Assembly (NCBI GenBank): GCA_020854925.1
Contig: JAHKLV010000085.1
Span: forward strand, 1 to 5,922
DNA length: 5,922 nucleotides
Direction: 5' to 3'
Source: Candidatus Methanofastidiosia archaeon
GTDB taxonomy: Archaea > Methanobacteriota_B > Thermococci > Methanofastidiosales > NM3
Part shown: one piece after another, positions 1 to 4,552 of the stretch
How positions within the stretch are numbered: the stretch's first letter is position 1
Layout of the letters: every line of letters begins with the position of its first letter
Position numbers and translations under genes: made by a program
The notes under the pieces: generated by a model
What the model saw: only the letters and a program-made list of their open reading frames with translations
Databases searched by the model: none
What the model was told of the DNA's origin: nothing

Positions 1-1
1 C

Positions 2-505
2 CGGGGGAACGCTGCCCTCGTGGAGGTCTCCATGGGGACACCCCGATTCGCAGCACATGACATTCCCACCCTCTTGGGCTCCGAGGAGGCGGTGGGCGTG
101 TTGCTTCCGATTGACGGGACATCGTATGCCGTCACGTGCGTTTCCATGGGCAATCCGCACTGCGTCATAGTCACCGACGAGATAACGGACGGCTTGGTGG
201 CCGGCCTCGGCCCCCGCATCGAGCGCCATGGGGCGTTTCCGGCACGCACGAACGTCGAGTTCGCCCGGGTCGTCGACCCGCACACCATCGAGATGCGCGT
301 CTGGGAGCGCGGTGCAGGAGAGACCCTCGCCTGCGGCACGGGCGCGTGCGCCACATTGGCCGCCTGCGTGCGCCTTGGGCTGTGCGAACGCGCCGTCTCC
401 ATGCGCCTTCGCGGCGGCACCATGGACCTGCGGTGGGACGAGGGTGGCTCGGTCATCGTGCGCGCCCCCGCCGTCACCGTATTCACAGGAGAGATATGCA
501 TATGA
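2..505 (+). CDS. dapF: Diaminopimelate epimerase, C-terminal part (5' truncated by window edge)
   Basis: DapF interconverts LL- and meso-diaminopimelate in the cytoplasm, the step before decarboxylation to lysine; it uses two cysteines as acid and base and no cofactor. The reading frame is open from base 2, so the first half, including the first catalytic Cys of the CGNG motif, lies outside the window. Visible family blocks are the strand ending VSMGTPRF, GNPHCV at about bases 149-166, TNVEF at about 251-265, and WERGAGET followed by ACGTGACA. The Cys codon at 332-334 is the second catalytic Cys. The GTG at 20 is only the first possible start codon inside the window, not the gene start, because homology runs through it. 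The stop TGA (503-505) overlaps the ATG of the aminotransferase gene in ATGA, indicating translational coupling. In an archaeon without peptidoglycan the product would serve lysine synthesis. Identification is firm. Confidence 0.95.
   Translation, partial: RGNAALVEVSMGTPRFAAHDIPTLLGSEEAVGVLLPIDGTSYAVTCVSMGNPHCVIVTDEITDGLVAGLGPRIERHGAFPARTNVEFARVVDPHTIEMRVWERGAGETLACGTGACATLAACVRLGLCERAVSMRLRGGTMDLRWDEGGSVIVRAPAVTVFTGEICI
487..493 (+). promoter_or_regulatory. Shine-Dalgarno site of the aminotransferase gene
   Basis: AGGAGAG lies in the last codons of dapF, 8 bases before the ATG at 502. An in-frame ATG at 496 is only 2 bases from this site, which is too close, so the site favours 502 as the start. 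Confidence 0.7.
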
Positions 506-1680
506 AGGGAAGCACACGACTTGCATCACTTGGCAGCTACGCCTTTGCCGAGGTGGACAACCTGGTCGCCTCATTACGCTCACAGGGCATCGAGCCCATC
601 GACTTCGGGGTCGGGGACCCTGTCGACCCCACGCCGTCACTCGTGCGTTCGGCCTGCAAGGCTGGCGTCGACGAACGGGCGGCGGCCGGCTATCCGAGCT
701 ACGTCGGGGCGTCCGAGTACCGGGACGCGGTGGCAGCATGGGCGCAGCGCCGCTTCGGGCTCTCGCTTGACCCCGCCACCGAGATAACGAGCACCATCGG
801 CGCCAAGGAGGCGGTTTTTCATCTGCCGCTTGCCTTCGTGAATCCCGGGGAGTACACCGTCTCGCCAAATCCGTATTATCCCCCTTACGAGCGAGGAACG
901 CTTTTCGCGGGGGGGCACACGCATTTTCTGCCCCTCGATGAGGAACGGGGGTACCAGGCCGACCTCTCGGCCATCCCCGACGACGTCCTGGCACGGACAC
1001 GGATCCTCTGGCTCAACTACCCGTCAAACCCCACCGGGGCGCTTGCCTCCAAGGCGTTGTACAAGGAGGCGGTGGACCTTGCCGTGGACCATGACATCAT
1101 CCTCGTGTCGGACGAGTGCTACAGCGAGATGTACTACGACGTTGTCCCGCATTCGGCTCTCGAGTATGGGTATGAGAACGTGCTGGTGGTCCAGTCGCTT
1201 TCCAAGCGTTCGAACATGACAAACTACCGTGTGGGATGGGTCATGGGCGACCGGGATGCCGTTTCCCTGTTCAGGAAGGTAAAGACGAACATCGACAGCG
1301 GGACCCCGACCTTTGTGCAGGATGCTGCTATTGCGGCCCTCTCTGACGAGCGGCACGTGTCCGACATGCGCGAGGGGTACCGCCGGAAGCGTGACATCCT
1401 CTGCCGCGCCTTATCCGATGCAGGGTATCCCGAATGCGTTCCCGAGGCGACCTTTTATATCTGGCAGCGCGTGCCCGAAGGCCTCGACGGCGTCGAGGTG
1501 GCAAAGCGCCTCCTCGACCCTTCCATCGGCATCGTGGCAACACCGGGCGCCTGGATAGCAAAAGAGGTCGACGGGCACAATCCGGGAACGCAGTATCTGC
1601 GCTTCGCCCTCGTCCCGTCGATTGATGCCTGTGCTCAGGCGGCAGAAAAGATACGTGGGGCGGACAGCCTACACCCCTAA
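502..1680 (+). CDS. PLP-dependent aminotransferase class I/II, probable diaminopimelate aminotransferase (DapL/DapC-like)
   Basis: This is a 392-residue fold-type I aminotransferase. Visible landmarks are the PNPYYPPYE segment near residues 122-130, SNPTG at 175-179 (Asn176 near the PLP ring), SDECYSE at 203-209 (Asp204 pairs with the pyridine nitrogen), the SLSKRSNM block with the Schiff-base Lys235, Arg243 in YRVGW for the phosphate, and Arg367 in LRF for the substrate carboxylate. Its overlap with dapF (ATGA) makes a role in the diaminopimelate/lysine branch likely, converting tetrahydrodipicolinate directly to LL-diaminopimelate (DapL) or acting on the N-succinyl/acyl intermediate (DapC). 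The SLSKRS motif resembles DapC-type proteins as I remember them, so the exact substrate is uncertain. The frame stays open far upstream inside dapF, but that is a high-GC shadow; the start at 502 has a well-placed Shine-Dalgarno site. The last 12 bases overlap the 3' end of adk on the other strand. Confidence 0.88.
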   Translation: MKGSTRLASLGSYAFAEVDNLVASLRSQGIEPIDFGVGDPVDPTPSLVRSACKAGVDERAAAGYPSYVGASEYRDAVAAWAQRRFGLSLDPATEITSTIGAKEAVFHLPLAFVNPGEYTVSPNPYYPPYERGTLFAGGHTHFLPLDEERGYQADLSAIPDDVLARTRILWLNYPSNPTGALASKALYKEAVDLAVDHDIILVSDECYSEMYYDVVPHSALEYGYENVLVVQSLSKRSNMTNYRVGWVMGDRDAVSLFRKVKTNIDSGTPTFVQDAAIAALSDERHVSDMREGYRRKRDILCRALSDAGYPECVPEATFYIWQRVPEGLDGVEVAKRLLDPSIGIVATPGAWIAKEVDGHNPGTQYLRFALVPSIDACAQAAEKIRGADSLHP

Positions 1681-2310
1681 GGCTGCAAGAATGTCCGCAA
1701 AGACCACCTCTATCTGCTTGTTGCCATCGATGGTGACAAGCTTTCCCTCTTTTTCGTATAAGTCAATAAGCGGCCTGGTCTGGGCCTCGTACTGTGCCAA
1801 GCGATTGCGGATGACCGCTTCCTGGTCGTCGGAGCGCTGGTAGAGCGCCGCGCCGCACTGGTCGCACACACCCTCCTTTTCCGGCGGCTTTGACACCACG
1901 TGGTAGACGGCACCGCACTGGCACGAGCGCCTGCCCGAGAGGCGGGTGACGATGGCCTCGCTCGAGACGTCGATGTTCACCACGGCGTCGATGTCGAATC
2001 CGAGGGAAGCCCCAATTTCCTTGAGCGCCTCGGCCTGGGCAATGGTGCGGGGAAAGCCGTCAAAGATGAATCCCTCCGCCGTGTCCTGCTCCCGCAGGCG
2101 CTCGGCGATAAGGTCCTTGATGAGGCAGTCGGGCACAAGGAGCCCCGCGTCCATGAACTTCTTCGCCTCGATCCCGAACGGGGTCTGGCGCTTCACCGCT
2201 TCACGCAGGATGTCGCCCGTGGATATCTGGGGCACGCCGAGGCGGTCCTTGAGCATGGTGGCCTGGGTTCCCTTCCCCCCGCCAGGTTTTCCAAGTAGTA
2301 TGATTCTCAT
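1669..2310 (-). CDS. adk: Adenylate kinase (long form with zinc-type lid)
   Basis: Adenylate kinase catalyses ATP + AMP to 2 ADP in the cytoplasm. The 213-residue protein carries the P-loop GKPGGGKGT at residues 7-15, the AMP-binding segment STGDILR at 30-36, the FDGFPRT block at 83-89, and a long lid at about 123-160 with Cys130, Cys132, Cys149 and Cys152, then YQRSDD at 157-162. This is the bacterial-type Adk also found in some methanogens, not the short trimeric archaeal AdkA. The lid has C-x-C where the usual zinc lid has C-x-x-C, one residue shorter. The ATG at 2310 is chosen over an in-frame GTG at 2319 because AGGTG (2321-2317) sits 6 bases before the ATG and overlaps the GTG. It has its own promoter, and its TAG stop lies inside the end of the convergent aminotransferase gene. 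Confidence 0.97.
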   Translation of the reverse strand: MRIILLGKPGGGKGTQATMLKDRLGVPQISTGDILREAVKRQTPFGIEAKKFMDAGLLVPDCLIKDLIAERLREQDTAEGFIFDGFPRTIAQAEALKEIGASLGFDIDAVVNIDVSSEAIVTRLSGRRSCQCGAVYHVVSKPPEKEGVCDQCGAALYQRSDDQEAVIRNRLAQYEAQTRPLIDLYEKEGKLVTIDGNKQIEVVFADILAALGV

Positions 2311-2316
2311 GGTATG

Positions 2317-2321
2317 CACCT
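2317..2321 (-). promoter_or_regulatory. Shine-Dalgarno site of adk
   Basis: AGGTG on the minus strand, 6 bases before the ATG at 2310. It decides the start against the upstream GTG at 2319, which lies within it. Judging from the TATA position, the transcript may begin right at this site, giving a leader of about 11 bases. Confidence 0.6.
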
Positions 2322-2343
2322 AGGAATGGAGAAAAAGCTGCGA

Positions 2344-2357
2344 TTAAATACATTTCG
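2344..2357 (-). promoter_or_regulatory. adk: Archaeal promoter (BRE + TATA) of adk
   Basis: Read on the minus strand the bases are CGAAATGTATTTAA: a purine-rich BRE (CGAAATG) directly followed by the TATA element TATTTAA. The TATA centre (about 2347) is 37 bases from the adk ATG, so transcription should start about 2321. This is the best archaeal promoter match in the window. It implies that adk does not depend on read-through from the heliorhodopsin gene. Confidence 0.65.
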
Positions 2358-2359
2358 GT

Positions 2360-2408
2360 AAAAAAAGGAAGGAAAAGAAAAGAAAAAAGGCCGCCTCATA
2401 CCGGGCGG
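2360..2408 (-). terminator. Oligo-T terminator with small hairpin, end of the heliorhodopsin gene
   Basis: In the sense of the heliorhodopsin gene, CCGCC (2408-2404) can pair with GGCGG (2395-2391) around an 8-base loop that contains the TGA stop. Then comes a 29-base all-pyrimidine tract (2388-2360, 23 T and 6 C) with runs of six and seven T. Archaeal RNA polymerase terminates at such T-tracts; the hairpin may be incidental because it overlaps the coding end. Confidence 0.65.
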
Positions 2409-3175
2409 AGCGTTCCGAAGAAAACCTGCCATGCCAGCGCCGTCTTGGCCACGAGGCTGAGGACGATGTACATCTTCTCCCCGAAGTAGTAGCTCTTCCA
2501 GCGTCCTACCTCCATGTACTGGAGGACCATGTTTGCCGCAAAGCTCATGAAGAAGATGAAGATGGTGGCAAAGATGTAGTAGACGAAGGTGGGAACGCCC
2601 CCTGCGTCGCCACCCGCACCCGCGAGGTGCATGGCGATGACAATCCAGGGCCCTGCCCCCGCAAAGCACCCGAAGAGGTACGAGGTCCAGTTGGTCTTTT
2701 CCGTCTTCTGATTGTGCAGCTCCATCATGAGGCCAAAGAGATTCATGCATGCGTTTATCATGAAGATGAGGATGAGCGCCGCGACATCGTAGACGCCGGT
2801 GAGCATGGCGATGACGACGATCATCACCGAGGAGCTGACCGAGTACTCGTACCAGCGCAGGTAGTTGATGTGCCGCTTGAGATTGTCGACATACCAGCGG
2901 TAGCCCACCGTTGCCAGGTAGAAGTGGCAGACGGCGGAGATAAGCAGGAAGAGCGCTATGGCGGGGCCGATGCGTACGGTGGCGAGGTCCTTCATGACGG
3001 TGTCAAGCATCTGTGTCTGTTCACTGAAGTAGACATAAAAGGACCGTATGGGCAGCGAGAAGTCGTTGCTCACGGCAAAAAGCACCATCGCCTGCACAAG
3101 GTGGAGCGCCCCCATGAAGGCGTTGAACTTGCGCAGTCCCACAAACGTGGGGTCAGTATATGCAGTGGGTTCCAT
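2396..3175 (-). CDS. Heliorhodopsin (retinal-binding seven-helix membrane protein)
   Basis: Heliorhodopsins are microbial-type rhodopsins with inverted topology (N-terminus in the cytoplasm) and a slow photocycle; they are thought to be sensors or regulators, with roles mostly unsettled. The 259-residue protein has seven hydrophobic helices at about 15-36, 69-92, 108-128, 130-152, 163-186, 194-221 and 229-256, with a long loop after helix 1 as in the family. The signature SLVAKTALAWQVF near the C-terminus gives the Schiff-base Lys244. RWYEYSVSSSV in helix 3 gives the counterion Glu110 with Trp108 and Tyr111. His25 and Gln28 (helix 1), His84 (helix 2), Asn141 (helix 4), Gln219 (helix 6) and Ser240 (helix 7) match pocket residues known from HeR-48C12, so it should bind retinal. 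ATG 3175 is used; a GTG lies directly before it at 3178. No Shine-Dalgarno site is visible, and the TATA box is 26 bases away, so the mRNA is probably leaderless. It is divergent from the GMC/AOR genes. Family identity is very sure; function is not. Confidence 0.97.
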   Translation of the reverse strand: MEPTAYTDPTFVGLRKFNAFMGALHLVQAMVLFAVSNDFSLPIRSFYVYFSEQTQMLDTVMKDLATVRIGPAIALFLLISAVCHFYLATVGYRWYVDNLKRHINYLRWYEYSVSSSVMIVVIAMLTGVYDVAALILIFMINACMNLFGLMMELHNQKTEKTNWTSYLFGCFAGAGPWIVIAMHLAGAGGDAGGVPTFVYYIFATIFIFFMSFAANMVLQYMEVGRWKSYYFGEKMYIVLSLVAKTALAWQVFFGTLRPV

Positions 3176-3197
3176 CACTATGTATAGGGTATTATCT

Positions 3198-3205
3198 CAT
3201 ATATG
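3198..3205 (-). promoter_or_regulatory. TATA box of the heliorhodopsin gene
   Basis: CATATATG, a perfect 8-base palindrome in an AT-rich stretch, is centred 26-27 bases from the ATG at 3175. A purine-rich AAAGA just upstream on the minus strand (about 3208-3212) may be the BRE. The spacing predicts that transcription begins at or next to the start codon. Confidence 0.55.
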
Positions 3206-3230
3206 AATCTTTATGTTTTTCATCGTCATC

Positions 3231-3238
3231 CTTATATG
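3231..3238 (+). promoter_or_regulatory. TATA box of the GMC oxidoreductase gene
   Basis: CTTATATG is centred 25 bases before the ATG at 3260, the spacing expected for a leaderless archaeal transcript. No convincing BRE is visible upstream, so the assignment rests on position and composition. Confidence 0.5.
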
Positions 3239-3259
3239 CCGTGGGGCGTATCGGTATCC

Positions 3260-4522
3260 ATGGACACCTATGATGTCGTGGTGGTGGGAAGCGGTGCCGG
3301 CGGCGCCACCCTTGCCCGCGAGCTGTGCCGCTGGGGATTTTCCGTGTGCGTGGTGGAGCGGGGCCTTCGCCACGACATCGTCGGCGGTGGCGCACATGCG
3401 GCCGCGTATACCGATACGGTGGTCTCCACGGAGGGTGTGCCCATACACCGCGCCATCATGGCGGGTGGGACCACGATACTTTCCGCCGGCAACATGGTGC
3501 CGTGCCTCGAGGGGCCCCTGCGCCGGCGCGGCATAGACATTTCCGGCGAGGTGCGTGCCCTCCAGGAGGAACTCTCCCTTTCCCCCCTTTTGCCGTCCCT
3601 GTGCCACGAGGCGACCGAGGCGGTGGCACGGGCGGGCGCCGCTGCCGGCATGCCGTTTGAGCCGCTCGTGAAAGGCATCGACCCGTCTCGGTGCGACGGG
3701 TGCGGCCTGTGCCTTACGGGATGCGCCACCGGGGCGAAGTGGACGGCGCTCTCGTTCCTTGACGAAGCCGTCTGGCTTGGTGCATCGGTCAGGTACGGTG
3801 CCCGGTGCACACAGGTGCTTGTACAAAACGGACGTGCCACGGGAATCGAGATCGAGACTGAAGAAGGGATAGCATCCATCGGCGCTCGGAACGTTGTCCT
3901 GTGTGCCGGCGGCCTCGAAACCCCGGTGATTCTCCAAAAGAGCGGCATCGAGGCGGGCAGGCACTTAAGCGTCGACCTGCTCTCCCATGTCTACGGCATC
4001 GTGAAGGGCCGGACGTTTTCCCGGGAGCTCCCCATGACCCTTGTGTGCACGGCACGCCTTGGGGACGAGGGCTACATCCTCTCTCCCAGCGTAAACGCCC
4101 GAGCCGTGTCCCGGCACCTTTCCTCACGGGGCCGCACCGATGTCGGCGTTGCCAATGTCCTGGGGCTCATGATAAAGATCCGTGACAGCGGAGAAGGCCG
4201 TGTCTTCCCCGATGGCACGGTCTCCAAGCGTGTCACCGATGCAGATAGGAACATCTTCGAGCATGCCCGTGCCGCGGCGCGCAGGGTGCTCATCGCTGCG
4301 GGAGCGGAGCCGGACACCCTGTTCGAGTCCTCGATAAACGGTGCCCATCCCCTTGGCAGTGCGGCCATCGGCGAGGTGGTCTCCCCCACCCTCGAGACGC
4401 GGGTGTCTGGCCTGTACGTGTGCGACGCCAGCGTGCTGCCGGAGGCCCCCGGCCTTCCCCCCATCCTCACTATCATGGCACTCGCCTTGCGGCTTGCGGC
4501 CCACCTCGCGGACCGCGCATAA
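3260..4522 (+). CDS. GMC-family FAD oxidoreductase with ferredoxin-like four-Cys motif
   Basis: The 420-residue cytoplasmic flavoprotein is related to glucose-methanol-choline oxidoreductases, which oxidise CH-OH groups to aldehydes or ketones. The N-terminus has the FAD dinucleotide fold (YDVVVVGSGAGGATL, glycines 10, 12 and 15; Glu33 for the ribose). AGGTT near 68-72 matches the family's GG-S/T block. Cys145, Cys148, Cys151 and Cys155 form C-x2-C-x2-C-x3-C, as for a [4Fe-4S] cluster. The C-terminal GMC domain has GAHPLGSA with the catalytic His363, then SGLYVCDASVLP and ILTIMALA. At about 420 residues it is shorter than most GMC enzymes. The usual Asn/His of the second active-site position appears to be Pro400. 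The frame is open from ATG 3203, but 3260 is chosen because the FAD fold starts at once and the TATA box fits it. The AOR gene follows 30 bases downstream, suggesting a joint operon. The substrate is unknown. Confidence 0.9.
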   Translation: MDTYDVVVVGSGAGGATLARELCRWGFSVCVVERGLRHDIVGGGAHAAAYTDTVVSTEGVPIHRAIMAGGTTILSAGNMVPCLEGPLRRRGIDISGEVRALQEELSLSPLLPSLCHEATEAVARAGAAAGMPFEPLVKGIDPSRCDGCGLCLTGCATGAKWTALSFLDEAVWLGASVRYGARCTQVLVQNGRATGIEIETEEGIASIGARNVVLCAGGLETPVILQKSGIEAGRHLSVDLLSHVYGIVKGRTFSRELPMTLVCTARLGDEGYILSPSVNARAVSRHLSSRGRTDVGVANVLGLMIKIRDSGEGRVFPDGTVSKRVTDADRNIFEHARAAARRVLIAAGAEPDTLFESSINGAHPLGSAAIGEVVSPTLETRVSGLYVCDASVLPEAPGLPPILTIMALALRLAAHLADRA

Positions 4523-4524
4523 AC

Positions 4525-4533
4525 TACTTATAG
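4525..4533 (+). promoter_or_regulatory. Possible TATA box before the AOR gene
   Basis: TACTTATAG, just after the GMC stop, is centred 22-23 bases before the ATG at 4553. It could drive a separate AOR transcript starting at or just after that ATG. It is a weak match, and read-through from the GMC gene is equally plausible because no T-tract terminator separates the two. Confidence 0.35.
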
Positions 4534-4542
4534 CCCCTTTCA

Positions 4543-4547
4543 GAGGT
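4543..4547 (+). promoter_or_regulatory. Shine-Dalgarno site of the AOR gene
   Basis: GAGGT, 5 bases before ATG 4553. It supports 4553 over the in-frame ATG at 4568, which has no such site, and would serve a transcript reading through from the GMC gene. Confidence 0.55.
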
Positions 4548-4552
4548 ATGGT

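Noticed and set aside
136..501. Long in-frame extension of the aminotransferase frame through dapF
   Set aside because: The extra residues are Arg/His-rich shadow translation of dapF; homology begins only after 502, where a Shine-Dalgarno site is placed.
20..505. Stand-alone short DapF starting at GTG 20
   Set aside because: The frame is open to the window edge and the family sequence continues upstream of that GTG; the full gene is simply cut by the window.
2341..2395. A-rich tract as a repeat or small RNA gene
   Set aside because: Best explained as the adk promoter plus the oligo-T terminator of the heliorhodopsin gene on the minus strand; no internal repeat unit.
2627..3187. 186-codon open frame opposite the heliorhodopsin gene
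   Set aside because: Asp/Glu/His/Val-rich shadow of the hydrophobic helices read in antisense; no recognisable family, no start signal.
3203..3259. GMC gene start at ATG 3203 (19 extra residues) or ATG 3236
   Set aside because: These codons overlap the TATA elements, have no Shine-Dalgarno site, and the FAD fold begins right after ATG 3260.
3197..3964. 255-codon open frame opposite the GMC gene
   Set aside because: Composition typical of GC-rich antisense shadow; the plus strand carries a clear FAD fold and GMC motifs.
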